Shown here piece by piece: positions 8,431-17,427 of a DNA stretch of 64,000 nt. The position numbers and the translations under genes were made by a program. The notes below the pieces were generated by a model. The model was not told the DNA's origin, did no database searches, and saw only the letters and a program-made list of their open reading frames with translations. The DNA is from Sideroxyarcus sp045866275 (lineage in GTDB: Bacteria > Pseudomonadota > Gammaproteobacteria > Burkholderiales > Gallionellaceae), in the NCBI GenBank assembly GCA_045866275.1, contig BAAFRX010000009.1:19538-83537 (forward strand). The letters are read 5' to 3'. How positions within the stretch are numbered: the first letter of the stretch is position 1; each line of letters opens with the position of its first letter.

Positions 8431-9444
8431 ATGAAGATCAATAGCGAAGATCTGCCGCGCCATCTCGCCAAGGGGCTGTCGCCCCTGTACGTGATCCACG
8501 GCGAGGCGATGCTGCTCGCCATCGAAGCGGCGGACGCGATCCGTGCCGCCGCGCGCGCGGCCGGCTATAGCGAACGCGAGGTGTTCATCGCCGAGCAGTA
8601 TTTCAAATGGGCGGAGTTGCGCAACAGCGCGCAAAGCCTGTCGTTGTTCGCCGCGCGCAAGGTGATCGACCTGCGCATTCCTTCGGGCAAACCGGGCGTG
8701 GAAGGTGCGCTGGCCCTGCAGGCGCATTGCGAAAATCTGCCGCCGGACACCGTCACTCTGATCTCGCTGCCCAAACTCGAGCCCGCCGCCTTCAAGAGTA
8801 AATGGTTCGGCGCTCTGGAACAGCACGGATTGGTGGTCAGCGCCGACGATGTTCCGCTGGCGGCGCTGCCGAACTGGATCGCCCGTCGTCTGCAACACCA
8901 GCAGCAAAGTGCGGACAAGGAAACGCTGGCCTTTCTTGCCCAGCGGGTGGAGGGCAATCTGCTCGCCGCCTTGCAGGAAATCCAGAAACTCGCGCTGCTG
9001 TTTCCGCCCGGCCCGCTTACTTTCGAGCAGGTGAGCGGTGCCGTGATGGAGGTGGCGCGCTATGACGTGCTCAAGCTGTCGGCGGCGATGCTGAACGGCG
9101 ACGCGGCGCGTTTTGCCCGCATCCTCGACGGGCTGCGCGCCGAAGGCACGGCCACGGTGCTGATCCTGTGGTCGCTGGCGGACGACCTCCGTCTTTTGGG
9201 CAAAACCGCCCGGGCATTGCAGCACGGCGGCACTCTGGATCAGGCGCTGCGCGAGGCGCGCGTCTGGGGCGCGAAAAAGCCCCTGGTGGAACGCGCGGTG
9301 CGCCGCTTCAGTCCGGCGTTTGCCGAGCGTGCCTTGCAGCGCGCCGCGCAGATCGACCGTCTGATCAAGGGCCTGCGCCAGGGCGATGTATGGGACGAGT
9401 TGCTGCAACTGGGCTTGCGCTGCGCGCGTGCGGGGGCACGATGA
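8431..9444 (+). CDS. holA: DNA polymerase III subunit delta
   Basis: A 337-residue clamp-loader delta subunit, which opens the beta sliding clamp during replication. The N-terminus (INSEDLPRHLAKGLSPLYVIHGEA) is the typical HolA opening, with the degenerate AAA+ fold following and the C-terminal collar domain (RAAQIDRLIKGLRQGDVWDEL) ending the protein. Length matches the family (about 340). It follows lptE by four bases and overlaps the next gene by four (ATGA), so it lies in a leuS-lptE-holA-cutA-dsbD unit. Confidence 0.93.
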   Translation: MKINSEDLPRHLAKGLSPLYVIHGEAMLLAIEAADAIRAAARAAGYSEREVFIAEQYFKWAELRNSAQSLSLFAARKVIDLRIPSGKPGVEGALALQAHCENLPPDTVTLISLPKLEPAAFKSKWFGALEQHGLVVSADDVPLAALPNWIARRLQHQQQSADKETLAFLAQRVEGNLLAALQEIQKLALLFPPGPLTFEQVSGAVMEVARYDVLKLSAAMLNGDAARFARILDGLRAEGTATVLILWSLADDLRLLGKTARALQHGGTLDQALREARVWGAKKPLVERAVRRFSPAFAERALQRAAQIDRLIKGLRQGDVWDELLQLGLRCARAGAR

Positions 9445-9761
9445 GCGAGGTGCTGCTGGTGCTCACCAACCTGCCGGACCGTGGCACGGCGGAACGTATC
9501 GCCGCAGCGCTGGTCACAGCCCGCGTCGCCGCCTGCGTCAACATCCTGCCCGGTTGCACTTCGATGTACCGCTGGCAGGGCAAGCTGGAACGGGCGGACG
9601 AAGTGCCCGTGCTGATCAAGACCACGCGCGAGGCGTATGCCCGGCTGGAAGATTCGTTGCGCGCACTGCATCCATATGAACTGCCGGAAATCGTCGCCAT
9701 CGCGGTGACAGCCGGACTGCCGTCCTATCTGAACTGGGTGGCACAGGAGACCAAGGAATGA
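9441..9761 (+). CDS. cutA: Divalent-cation tolerance protein CutA
   Basis: A 106-residue trimeric protein of the CutA1 family. The conserved ACVNILPGCTSMYRWQGKLE segment is at about residues 31-50, and the family's ELPEIVAI stretch comes near the C-terminus. CutA was linked genetically to copper tolerance, but its biochemical role remains unclear. ATG 9441 overlaps the holA stop as ATGA, and its own stop overlaps the dsbD start in the same way. The cutA-dsbD pairing is common in proteobacteria and fits a thiol or metal role in the envelope. Confidence 0.92.
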   Translation: MSEVLLVLTNLPDRGTAERIAAALVTARVAACVNILPGCTSMYRWQGKLERADEVPVLIKTTREAYARLEDSLRALHPYELPEIVAIAVTAGLPSYLNWVAQETKE

Positions 9762-11539
9762 AAATGATGCGCCGATTGCTGTTGCTCGCCCTTTTTTGCC
9801 TTGCACCGCCGGTGCAGGCCGACCTGCTTTCGTTTGGCGGCAAACCGCAATTCCTGCCCCCGGATCAGGCGTTCGTCCTGCAAGTGGAGGCGGCTGATAG
9901 CCGCACCCTGCGCGCGCATTTTTCCGTCACGCCCGGATATTACTTGTACCGCGACAAGATTTCGTTCCGTGTCGCCAACGGCACCGCCCGGATCGCCCGC
10001 GTTTCATTGCCGCCGGGCGAGACCAAGGACGATCCGAATTTTGGCAAGCTGCAAGTGTTCCATGATTCGTTTCAGGGCGAACTGGCGCTCGACGCGGTCG
10101 ATGTGAAAATGCCGCTGCAACTGGAGGCCGTCTATCAGGGCTGCAGCGACGATGGGCTGTGCTATCCGCCGATCGAAAAAAGTTACACTCTCGACCTGAC
10201 CCAGGTCGTCAGCGCGGCGCCCGTGCTGGTAACGACGACGGCGGAGAACGAAAATACGCAGATCGCCCGCCTGTTCCGCGCCGGCGATTTCTGGCTGATC
10301 GTGTCTTTCTTCTTTGGCGCCGGGCTGCTGCTGGCGCTGACGCCCTGCGTGTTCCCGATGATCCCCATCCTGTCCGGCATCATCGTCGGGCGCGGCCATC
10401 ACATCACCCATGCCCACGCTTTTCTGCTGTCGCTGGCTTATGTGCTGGGGATGGCTGTCACATATGCCCTCGTCGGTGTGGCGGCGGGATATTCCGGTAG
10501 TCTGCTCTCCAACGCCCTACAGACGCCGTGGGTGCTGGGCGGGTTTGCCGCGCTGTTCGTGCTGCTGGCCCTGTCCATGTTCGGCTTGTATGAACTGCAA
10601 CTGCCTGCCGCGCTGCAAAGCCGGTTGACCGACACCAGCAACAAGCTGCACGGCGGCCATCTCTCCGGCGTGTTTGCCATGGGTGCGTTGTCCGCCATCA
10701 TCATGGGACCGTGCGTCGCCGCTCCGCTGGCGGGTGCGCTGCTCTATATCAGTCAGACCCATGACGCAGTGCTGGGCGGCACGGCGCTGTTCGTGCTCGC
10801 GCTCGGCATGGGCGTGCCTCTGCTGCTGATCGGCACTTCCGCCGGCACGCTGTTGCCCAAGGCCGGGCCGTGGATGGAGGGCGTCAAAAAGTTTTTTGGG
10901 GTGACGATGCTGGCGCTGGCGATCTGGATCGTGATGCCGGTCATTCCCCTCGCGGCACAGATGCTGCTTTGGGCAGCCCTGCTGATCTTCAGCGCGATCC
11001 ATCTGCATGCCCTCGATCCGTTGCCCGCCAATGCAGGGGGCGCACGCAGGCTGGGCAAGGCGTTCGGCGTGCTTGCCCTGATGCTTGGTGCGGCTTATCT
11101 GATCGGTGCCCTGTCCGGCGCGCGCGACATCCTGCGCCCGCTGGGCAACGTGGTCGGCACCGCTCCCGCCGCGACTCCTGCGCTGCCGTTCGAGCGGGTG
11201 AAGGGCCTGGCCGCGCTGGAGGCGCGCATTTCCCGGGCACAGGGCAAAGTGGTGATGCTGGACTTCTATGCCGACTGGTGTGTCTCGTGCAAAGAGATGG
11301 AGCGCTTCACGTTCAGCGACCCCGCCATTCAGGCCAGACTGAAGCAGGCCGTGCTCCTGCAAGCCGATGTCACGGCCAACGATGCCGAAGACAAGGCCTT
11401 GCTCCAACATTTCCAACTGTTTGGCCCGCCGGCGATCCTGTTCTTCGATCAGAGCGGCACGGAAAAAACCGATTCTCGCGTCATCGGTTATCAGGATAGT
11501 GAGATGTTCGGTGCTTCGTTAAAGCGCGCCGGTCTATGA
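9758..11539 (+). CDS. dsbD: Thiol:disulfide interchange protein DsbD
   Basis: A 593-residue inner-membrane reductant conduit that passes electrons from cytoplasmic thioredoxin to periplasmic DsbC, CcmG and similar partners. A signal peptide (about residues 1-21, ending VQA) leads to the alpha domain with a Cys pair (GCSDDGLCYPP, near 128-136). The membrane domain has the paired Cys motifs TPCVFPM and GPCVAAP. The C-terminal thioredoxin-like gamma domain has WCVSC at Cys508 and Cys511. All three redox centres are present. It is the last gene of the leuS-led unit; no clear terminator follows. Confidence 0.96.
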   Translation: MKMMRRLLLLALFCLAPPVQADLLSFGGKPQFLPPDQAFVLQVEAADSRTLRAHFSVTPGYYLYRDKISFRVANGTARIARVSLPPGETKDDPNFGKLQVFHDSFQGELALDAVDVKMPLQLEAVYQGCSDDGLCYPPIEKSYTLDLTQVVSAAPVLVTTTAENENTQIARLFRAGDFWLIVSFFFGAGLLLALTPCVFPMIPILSGIIVGRGHHITHAHAFLLSLAYVLGMAVTYALVGVAAGYSGSLLSNALQTPWVLGGFAALFVLLALSMFGLYELQLPAALQSRLTDTSNKLHGGHLSGVFAMGALSAIIMGPCVAAPLAGALLYISQTHDAVLGGTALFVLALGMGVPLLLIGTSAGTLLPKAGPWMEGVKKFFGVTMLALAIWIVMPVIPLAAQMLLWAALLIFSAIHLHALDPLPANAGGARRLGKAFGVLALMLGAAYLIGALSGARDILRPLGNVVGTAPAATPALPFERVKGLAALEARISRAQGKVVMLDFYADWCVSCKEMERFTFSDPAIQARLKQAVLLQADVTANDAEDKALLQHFQLFGPPAILFFDQSGTEKTDSRVIGYQDSEMFGASLKRAGL

Positions 11540-11606
11540 CCCTGATTCGACAGAACTTCACCGAAGAAATGGACAATCTAACCCATTTTGCGGCAAACTG
11601 CGCGGC

Positions 11607-12050
11607 ATGAAACACATCCTCGTTTTGCACGGCCCCAATCTGAACCTGCTCGGCAGCCGCGAGCCGGAAGTGTATGGTCGCGTCACGTTGGATGAAATTA
11701 ACGCCAAGTTGACCGCACAAGCACATTCAGGCGGCGCTAAGCTGCACTGTCTGCAGAGCAATGCCGAGGCAGCCCTGGTGGAACGCGTGCAGCAGGCGCG
11801 CGCAGACGGCACCGACTTCATCATCATCAACCCGGCCGCCTTTACCCACACCAGCGTGGCCCTGCGCGACGCGCTGGCGGCCGTTGCCATTCCCTTTGTC
11901 GAAGTTCACCTCTCCAACGTGTTCGCGCGCGAGGCGTTTCGCAAGGAATCCTATTTTTCCGACATCGCGGTCGGCGTCATCAGCGGGCTCGGGGCGACCG
12001 GCTATGAACTCGCTTTGCAATTCGCATTACAACATTCTGTAAGGAGCTAA
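11607..12050 (+). CDS. aroQ: 3-Dehydroquinate dehydratase, type II
   Basis: A 147-residue shikimate-pathway enzyme that converts 3-dehydroquinate to 3-dehydroshikimate. The N-terminus KHILVLHGPNLNLLGSREPE is the family signature, with the active-site Tyr in VYG, the INPAAFTHTSVALRDAL stretch near 75 and EVHLSNVFAREAFR near 100. Length is normal for the dodecameric type II enzyme. aroQ-accB-accC in a row is a frequent proteobacterial arrangement, and it ends two bases before accB. Confidence 0.95.
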   Translation: MKHILVLHGPNLNLLGSREPEVYGRVTLDEINAKLTAQAHSGGAKLHCLQSNAEAALVERVQQARADGTDFIIINPAAFTHTSVALRDALAAVAIPFVEVHLSNVFAREAFRKESYFSDIAVGVISGLGATGYELALQFALQHSVRS

Positions 12051-12052
12051 CC

Positions 12053-12508
12053 ATGGATTTGCGCAAACTGAAAACCCTGATTGAACTGGTGGAAAACTCG
12101 GGCATCGCCGAGCTGGAGCTGACTGAAGGCGAGGAGCACGTGCGCATTTCTCGCACCAGCTCGGTCGCAGCCCCGATGCAGCAGATGTATGCCGCTCCGG
12201 CGCAGCAGATAGCCGTCGCGCCTGCCGCTGCGCCCGCCACCCCGGCAGCGCCTGCCGCACCCGCCGTGCCGGAAGGCCATGTGGTCAAGTCGCCCATGGT
12301 CGGCACGTTCTACCGCGCGCCTTCCCCCGGCGCCAAGTCCTTCGTCGATATCGGGCAGAGCGTGAAGGAAGGCGAGACGCTGTGCATCATCGAGGCGATG
12401 AAACTGCTGAACGAGATCGAGTCCGACAAGGCCGGCGTGATCAAGGCCATTCTGGTCGAAAACGGGCAAGCAGTCGAATTCGGCCAACCTCTCTTTCTCA
12501 TTGGATAA
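12053..12508 (+). CDS. accB: Biotin carboxyl carrier protein of acetyl-CoA carboxylase
   Basis: A 151-residue carrier whose biotin is carboxylated by AccC and whose carboxyl group is passed to acetyl-CoA for fatty acid synthesis. It has an N-terminal helical region, an Ala/Pro linker (about 45-75) and a C-terminal biotinyl domain with the EAMKLLNEIE motif, where Lys117 is the biotinylated residue. A strong Shine-Dalgarno (AAGGAG) lies before ATG 12053. The gene is complete, but a second copy of its last 16 codons lies about 100 bases downstream. Confidence 0.96.
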   Translation: MDLRKLKTLIELVENSGIAELELTEGEEHVRISRTSSVAAPMQQMYAAPAQQIAVAPAAAPATPAAPAAPAVPEGHVVKSPMVGTFYRAPSPGAKSFVDIGQSVKEGETLCIIEAMKLLNEIESDKAGVIKAILVENGQAVEFGQPLFLIG

Positions 12509-12513
12509 AGATC

Positions 12514-12657
12514 ATGCGCATATCCCACAGCAAAATGGCTTTGCCCGTTTCGGCGCAGGCTGACGTGAACGCAGTGAACGTCAAGGCGCGCAGCGCCGGC
12601 CGTAGCCAAAACGGCCAGGCGGTCGAATTCGGCCAACCCCTGTTCCTCATCGGTTGA
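12514..12657 (+). pseudogene. Remnant carrying a second accB 3' end
   Basis: A 47-codon frame begins six bases after the accB stop. Its last 15 residues (NGQAVEFGQPLFLIG) are identical to the C-terminus of AccB, while the first 32 residues (MRISHSKMALPVSAQ onward) are unlike any biotinyl domain. The two 48-base segments (12461-12508 and 12610-12657) differ at nine codons, including the stop, and all the changes are synonymous. This looks like the surviving tail of a diverged accB copy rather than a fresh tandem duplication. No biotinylation site is present, so a carrier role is impossible. Confidence 0.7.
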
Positions 12658-12714
12658 CCGATCATGGCCGTATTCGAGCGCAAACCCAGAATCGTGGCGG
12701 CGGACAAACCCGTC

Positions 12715-14070
12715 ATGTTCGAAAAGATCCTCATTGCCAACCGCGGCGAGATCGCCCTGCGCATCCAGCGCGCCTGTCGTGAACTGGGGATCAAGACCGT
12801 GGCGGTCCACTCCGAGGCGGACGCCGATGCCAAATACGTCAAGCTGGCGGACGAGTCGGTGTGCATCGGCCCCGCGCCTTCCAATCAAAGCTATCTGAAC
12901 GTCCCCGCCATCATCAGCGCGGCGGAAGTGACGGATGCCCAAGCCATCCACCCCGGTTACGGTTTTTTGTCGGAGAACGCAGACTTCTCCGAGCGGGTGG
13001 AAAAATCCGGATTCGTCTTCATCGGACCGCGCGCCGAGACCATCCGCCTGATGGGTGACAAGGTCAGCGCCAAAATGGCGATGAACAAGGCCGGCGTGCC
13101 CTGTGTGCCCGGCGTCGAAGGGGCCTTGCCGGACGATCCGGCCGAGATCCTCAAGATTGCCAAGTCCATCGGCTACCCGGTCATCATCAAGGCTTCCGGC
13201 GGCGGCGGCGGGCGCGGCATGCGCGTGGTGCATACCGAAGCGGCGCTGCTCAACGCGGTGACCATGACCAAGAGCGAGGCGCAGGCCGCGTTCAACAATC
13301 CCATGGTGTACATGGAGAAGTTCCTGGAGAATCCGCGCCATATCGAGATTCAGGTGCTGGCCGACCAGCACGGCAACGCGGTGTTTCTGGGCGAGCGCGA
13401 TTGCTCCATGCAGCGCCGCCACCAAAAAGTGCTGGAAGAAGCACCGGCCCCGATGCTCAACCCGAAGCTGCGCGACAAGATCGGCGAACGCTGCGCCGAA
13501 GCCTGCCGCAAGATCGGTTACCGCGGCGCCGGAACGTTCGAGTTCCTGTACGAGAACGGCGAATTCTATTTCATCGAGATGAACACGCGCGTCCAGGTCG
13601 AACACCCGGTCACCGAGATGATCACCGGCATCGACATCGTGCAGCAGCAGATTCGCATCGCCGCCGGCGAGAAATTGCCGTTCCGCCAGCGCGATATCCA
13701 GTTCCGCGGCCATGCCATCGAATGCCGCATCAATGCCGAGCACCCTTACACCTTCGTGCCGTCCCCCGGACGCATCACGACCTGGCATGTGCCGGGGGGG
13801 CCCGGCATCCGCGTGGACTCGCACGTGTATGCCAACTACTTCATCCCGCCGCATTACGACTCGATGATCGGCAAGGTCATCGCCTACGGCGACACGCGCG
13901 AGCAGGCAATCGCCCGCATGCGCACCGCCCTGTCGGAGATGGCGGTGGAGGGCATCAACACCAACATCCCGCTGCATCAGGAACTGATGAACGATGCGGC
14001 TTTCATCCGTGGCGGCACCAGCATCCATTATCTGGAGCACAAGCTGGCAGAACGCACCCAAGGCAAATAG
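12715..14070 (+). CDS. accC: Biotin carboxylase of acetyl-CoA carboxylase
   Basis: A 451-residue ATP-grasp enzyme that carboxylates biotin on AccB using bicarbonate and ATP. The start MFEKILIANRGEIALRI is the family N-terminus; the Gly-rich ATP loop KASGGGGGRGMR is near 160 and the catalytic FIEMNTRVQVEHPVTE near 285. I chose ATG 12715 because it gives the normal length (about 450). An in-frame ATG at 12664 would add 17 residues without family similarity, and neither start has a strong Shine-Dalgarno. It runs into prmA after three bases. Confidence 0.95.
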   Translation: MFEKILIANRGEIALRIQRACRELGIKTVAVHSEADADAKYVKLADESVCIGPAPSNQSYLNVPAIISAAEVTDAQAIHPGYGFLSENADFSERVEKSGFVFIGPRAETIRLMGDKVSAKMAMNKAGVPCVPGVEGALPDDPAEILKIAKSIGYPVIIKASGGGGGRGMRVVHTEAALLNAVTMTKSEAQAAFNNPMVYMEKFLENPRHIEIQVLADQHGNAVFLGERDCSMQRRHQKVLEEAPAPMLNPKLRDKIGERCAEACRKIGYRGAGTFEFLYENGEFYFIEMNTRVQVEHPVTEMITGIDIVQQQIRIAAGEKLPFRQRDIQFRGHAIECRINAEHPYTFVPSPGRITTWHVPGGPGIRVDSHVYANYFIPPHYDSMIGKVIAYGDTREQAIARMRTALSEMAVEGINTNIPLHQELMNDAAFIRGGTSIHYLEHKLAERTQGK

Positions 14071-14073
14071 ACC

Positions 14074-14964
14074 GTGTCCTGGCTCACGCTGTCGGTGCAT
14101 GCGGCTGCCGAACATGCCGAAGCATTGAGCGAAGCGCTGCTGGAGCACGGCGCCCTGTCGGTTGACCTGCTCGATGCGGACGCCGACACCCCGGACGAGC
14201 AGGCCATCTTCGGCGAACCGGGCGAGCCGACAGCAAGCGTCTGGCAGCACAATCTGGTCAATGCCCTGTTCGAGCGCGATACCGATGTCGCCGCCGTCCT
14301 GCAAGCCTGTTGCACCGGGCTCGGCATCCCGGTGGTGCCGCCGCACCGCATCGAAACGCTGGCCGAAAACGACTGGGTGCGCCTGACCCAATCCCAGTTC
14401 GATCCCATTCGCATTAGCGACCGCCTGTGGATCGTGCCGACCTGGCACACCCCCAGCGATCCCGACGCCATCAACATCGCGCTCGATCCCGGCCTGGCGT
14501 TCGGCACCGGCAGCCACCCCACCACGCGCCTCTGTCTGCGCTGGCTGGATGAACAGCTCCGCGGCGGCGAATCCGTGCTCGACTACGGCTGCGGTTCCGG
14601 CATCCTCGCCATCGCCGCGATGAAACTCGGCGCCGGCAGCGCCGTCGGCGTGGACGTCGATGCGCAGGCCGTGCAGGCCAGCCGCGACAATGCCTTGGCC
14701 AATCAGGTGCAGGCGACCTTCTTCCTGCCGGATGGAATCCATCTGGCGCAATACGATGTCGTCGTCGCCAATATCCTGACCAATCCCTTGCGCGCGCTGG
14801 CACCGCTGCTGGCACAGGCGACGCGCCCGGGCGGACGCATCGTACTGTCGGGCATCCTCGCCGAACAGGCCGCGGAAGTGGCGCGCATCTACGCGCAATG
14901 GTTCGACCTTGCGCCCGCCGTGATCGAGGACGGCTGGTGCTGCCTGTCCGGAACCCGCAGATGA
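14074..14964 (+). CDS. prmA: Ribosomal protein L11 methyltransferase
   Basis: A 296-residue SAM-dependent enzyme that trimethylates ribosomal protein L11. The first domain (MSWLTLSVHAAAEHAEALSE) is the substrate-recognition part. The catalytic domain has GTGSHPTTRLCLRWL near 145, motif I LDYGCGSGILAIAAMKLGA near 170, and the VVANILTNPL motif near 229. Translation starts at GTG 14074. The gene follows accC, as in many betaproteobacteria, and overlaps the next gene by four bases (ATGA). Confidence 0.94.
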   Translation: MSWLTLSVHAAAEHAEALSEALLEHGALSVDLLDADADTPDEQAIFGEPGEPTASVWQHNLVNALFERDTDVAAVLQACCTGLGIPVVPPHRIETLAENDWVRLTQSQFDPIRISDRLWIVPTWHTPSDPDAINIALDPGLAFGTGSHPTTRLCLRWLDEQLRGGESVLDYGCGSGILAIAAMKLGAGSAVGVDVDAQAVQASRDNALANQVQATFFLPDGIHLAQYDVVVANILTNPLRALAPLLAQATRPGGRIVLSGILAEQAAEVARIYAQWFDLAPAVIEDGWCCLSGTRR

Positions 14965-15851
14965 ATATCGCGGTCACGCAATGCCCGGCCTGCGCCACCC
15001 GCTTCAATGTCAGCGAGGCACAGCTTGAGGTGCGTGACGGCATGGTGCGCTGCGGACGCTGCGAAACCGTGTTCAATGCGCGCGACCACCTGTTGCCGGA
15101 TGAACCCAGCCCCCAGCTCAGCCTGCCGATCGGGGATGACGCGGTAATGCCGGCGACAAGCGAGCGCTTGCCGCAGGAAAATCCGTCGGCGGAGGATCAC
15201 TTCATCGGCCCGGAAGTTTCCGACCTGAACGCCGAAGCGCCCGACTTGCCCAACCTGGAGCGGGTCTCCGGTCTCGCCGGACTGGAAGAAACGGCGGCAT
15301 CCTTGGCGCAGCAAGTGCAGTTCCACGAGGACGGGGCGGAGGCGGCGCCTGTGCCCGCTCGTCGCCGTGTAGTTGGTGCATGGCTGCTGGGATTGCTGCT
15401 GCTGTTCGTGCTTCTGGCGCAGGCGGCCTACTTCTTCCGCAACGAACTGGCCCTGCGCCTGCCTGGACTCAAACCGCTGCTGGTGCAGTATTGCGAGTTG
15501 CTCTCCTGTAACGTTGAATTGCCGCGCGACGCCGACCTGCTTGCGATCGAATCGTCGGAACTGGAAGCGGATGCCAAACACCCCGACCGCTTCACCCTGC
15601 ATGTCTTGCTGCGCAACCACGCCGGGCACGCGCAAGCCCTGCCCAGCCTGGAATTGACGCTGACCGACACCCAGGACCAGGTGATCGCCCGGCGCATTTT
15701 TCATCCGGCCGATTACCGCCCTGGATTGGCGGAAAAAGTCGATTTTCTGGCCGCCAAGCGCGAGCTGGCGCTGGCGCTGCATCTCGCAACCGCCGAATTG
15801 CACCCGACGGGCTACCGCCTGCTGCTGTTTTACCCACCCCTCCCGAGGTAA
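14961..15851 (+). CDS. Zinc-ribbon and DUF3426 membrane protein
   Basis: A 296-residue protein. The N-terminus has a zinc-ribbon with two CxxC pairs (CPAC at about 8-11 and CGRC at about 31-34), matching the MJ0042-type finger. A single transmembrane helix follows near 135-155, and the C-terminal half is a DUF3426-like domain expected in the periplasm. Such proteins are common next to prmA or fis in betaproteobacteria, but their role is unknown. ATG 14961 overlaps the prmA stop; two bases after its own stop gcvT begins. Confidence 0.85.
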   Translation: MNIAVTQCPACATRFNVSEAQLEVRDGMVRCGRCETVFNARDHLLPDEPSPQLSLPIGDDAVMPATSERLPQENPSAEDHFIGPEVSDLNAEAPDLPNLERVSGLAGLEETAASLAQQVQFHEDGAEAAPVPARRRVVGAWLLGLLLLFVLLAQAAYFFRNELALRLPGLKPLLVQYCELLSCNVELPRDADLLAIESSELEADAKHPDRFTLHVLLRNHAGHAQALPSLELTLTDTQDQVIARRIFHPADYRPGLAEKVDFLAAKRELALALHLATAELHPTGYRLLLFYPPLPR

Positions 15852-15853
15852 CC

Positions 15854-16939
15854 ATGACCGCTCTCAAACAAACTCCCTTGAATGCCAGTCACCGCGCGCT
15901 GGGCGCGAAGATGGTGGATTTCGGCGGCTGGGACATGCCAGTCAACTACGGTTCGCAAATCGACGAACATCATCAGGTGCGCAATGATTGCGGCATGTTC
16001 GACGTGTCGCACATGCGCGTGGTGGATGTGCGGGGCGACGGCGTACGCGCTTTCCTGCGTTACCTGCTGGCGAACAATGTGGACAAGTTGCAACTGCCCG
16101 GCAAGGCGCTGTATTCCGCCATGCTCAATGAACAGGGCGGCGTGATTGATGATCTCATCGTTTACTTTATGAGCGAGTCCTGGTTTCGCATCGTGGTCAA
16201 TGCGGGCACAGCCGATAACGACATTGAATGGATGAAGCAACAGGCCAGCCAACACGCACCGCAACTCGACATCACCGACCATCCTGAATTGGCCATGATT
16301 GCGGTGCAGGGCCCGAATGCCCGCGCCAAGGTATGGGAGGCACTGCCCGGAAGTCGGGAATTGTCGGCGCATCTCATCCCGTTCAGCGCAGTGGAGATGG
16401 GGTCGATGTTCATCGCGCGCACCGGTTACACCGGCGAGGACGGGTTCGAGATCATGTTGCCCGCCAAAGCGGCGCCATTTTTCTGGTCAACCCTGGCCGA
16501 AAAAGGCGTCAAACCCATCGGCCTCGGCGCGCGCGACACCCTGCGTCTGGAAGCGGGCATGAATTTGTATGGGCACGACATGGACGCAAGCATCACCCCG
16601 CTGGAAGCGGGTATGGCGTGGACGGTCGATCTGAAGAGTCCGCGCGATTTCATCGGCAAGGCCGCCTTGCTTGCCCATCCGCCGACCCGCAAGCTGGTCG
16701 GGCTGGTGTTGCTGGATCGCGGCGTGATGCGCGACCATCAGAAAGTGCAGACAGCACACGGCGCAGGCGAGATCACCAGCGGCTCGTTCTCGCCGACCCT
16801 GCAAAAATCCATCGCGCTGGCGCGTGTGCCGAATGCCGTTACGATCGGCGACACCGTGCAAGTCGAGATCCGCGACAAATTATTGAATGCATCCGTCGTG
16901 AAGTATCCTTTCGCCCGCAACGGCAAAAGCTTGTTGTAG
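15854..16939 (+). CDS. gcvT: Glycine cleavage system T protein (aminomethyltransferase)
   Basis: A 361-residue tetrahydrofolate-dependent enzyme that releases ammonia from the aminomethyl-lipoyl H protein and forms methylene-THF. Family features include PLNASHRALGAKMVDFGGWDMPV at the N-terminus, DVSHMRVV near 49, RTGYTGEDGFEI near 189 and a C-terminus ending FARNGKSLL. Length matches GcvT (about 364). The TAG stop lies inside the first bases of a palindromic repeat (GTAGGTCGGG), so the repeat may supply the stop. Only two bases separate it from the upstream gene, leaving no room for a glycine riboswitch. Confidence 0.95.
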   Translation: MTALKQTPLNASHRALGAKMVDFGGWDMPVNYGSQIDEHHQVRNDCGMFDVSHMRVVDVRGDGVRAFLRYLLANNVDKLQLPGKALYSAMLNEQGGVIDDLIVYFMSESWFRIVVNAGTADNDIEWMKQQASQHAPQLDITDHPELAMIAVQGPNARAKVWEALPGSRELSAHLIPFSAVEMGSMFIARTGYTGEDGFEIMLPAKAAPFFWSTLAEKGVKPIGLGARDTLRLEAGMNLYGHDMDASITPLEAGMAWTVDLKSPRDFIGKAALLAHPPTRKLVGLVLLDRGVMRDHQKVQTAHGAGEITSGSFSPTLQKSIALARVPNAVTIGDTVQVEIRDKLLNASVVKYPFARNGKSLL

Positions 16940-17005
16940 GTCGGGTTTTAACCCGACAACACGCTATGTTTTGATCAAACTTTGTCGGGTTAAAACCCGA
17001 CCTAC
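16936..17005. repeat. Family B paired inverted repeat between gcvT and gcvH
   Basis: GTAGGTCGGGTTTTAACCCGAC is followed about 26 bases later by its inverted partner GTCGGGTTAAAACCCGACCTAC. Each half is itself a hairpin, and the two halves can pair with each other. This is the layout of a REP-doublet (BIME-like) element. Related copies lie at 17428, 56235 and 57532. Confidence 0.9.
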
Positions 17006-17019
17006 ATTAGGAGAACACC

Positions 17020-17409
17020 ATGAGCAACCCGACCGACCTGAAATACACCGCCTCCCACGAATGGGTGAAGCAAGAAGCCGATGGCACGATTACCGTTGGC
17101 ATTACGGATCACGCCCAGGAGTTACTGGGCGACATGGTATTCGTCGAAGCGCCGACTGCCGGCCGCAAGCTGAAAGCCAAGGAAGAATGCGCCGTGGTGG
17201 AATCGGTGAAGGCTGCCGCCGATGTGTACGCGCCTGTATCGGGTGAAGTGACTGCCGCCAACAGCGAGCTGGACAGTGCCCCGGAAGCCATCAACAGCGA
17301 CCCGTATGGCGCGTGGATCTTCAAGATGAAACCGGACAACGCGGCGGATGTGGCGGCCTTGCTGGATGCCGCCAAATATCAAGCTGCTGTGGATAGCGAA
17401 GCACACTAA
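17020..17409 (+). CDS. gcvH: Glycine cleavage system H protein
   Basis: A 129-residue lipoyl carrier that shuttles the aminomethyl group between the P, T and L proteins. The N-terminus KYTASHEWVKQEADGTI is typical and the lipoylated Lys64 lies in VESVKAAADVYAPVSGEV. A good ribosome site (TTAGGAG) precedes ATG 17020. It is flanked on both sides by family B repeat pairs, which separate it from gcvT and gcvP but do not change the order gcvT-gcvH-gcvP. Confidence 0.96.
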   Translation: MSNPTDLKYTASHEWVKQEADGTITVGITDHAQELLGDMVFVEAPTAGRKLKAKEECAVVESVKAAADVYAPVSGEVTAANSELDSAPEAINSDPYGAWIFKMKPDNAADVAALLDAAKYQAAVDSEAH

Positions 17410-17427
17410 AACGACCGAGGGTACGAT

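Noticed and set aside
12310..14898. Long open frame (over 860 codons) on the minus strand across accB, accC and prmA
   Set aside because: It is the shadow of GC-rich genes with strong family similarity on the plus strand; its translation is rich in His, Asp, Gly and Arg, with no recognisable domain.
15800..15853. Glycine riboswitch before gcvT
   Set aside because: Only two bases separate the preceding gene from gcvT, and no tandem aptamer-like structure was seen in the coding sequence upstream.
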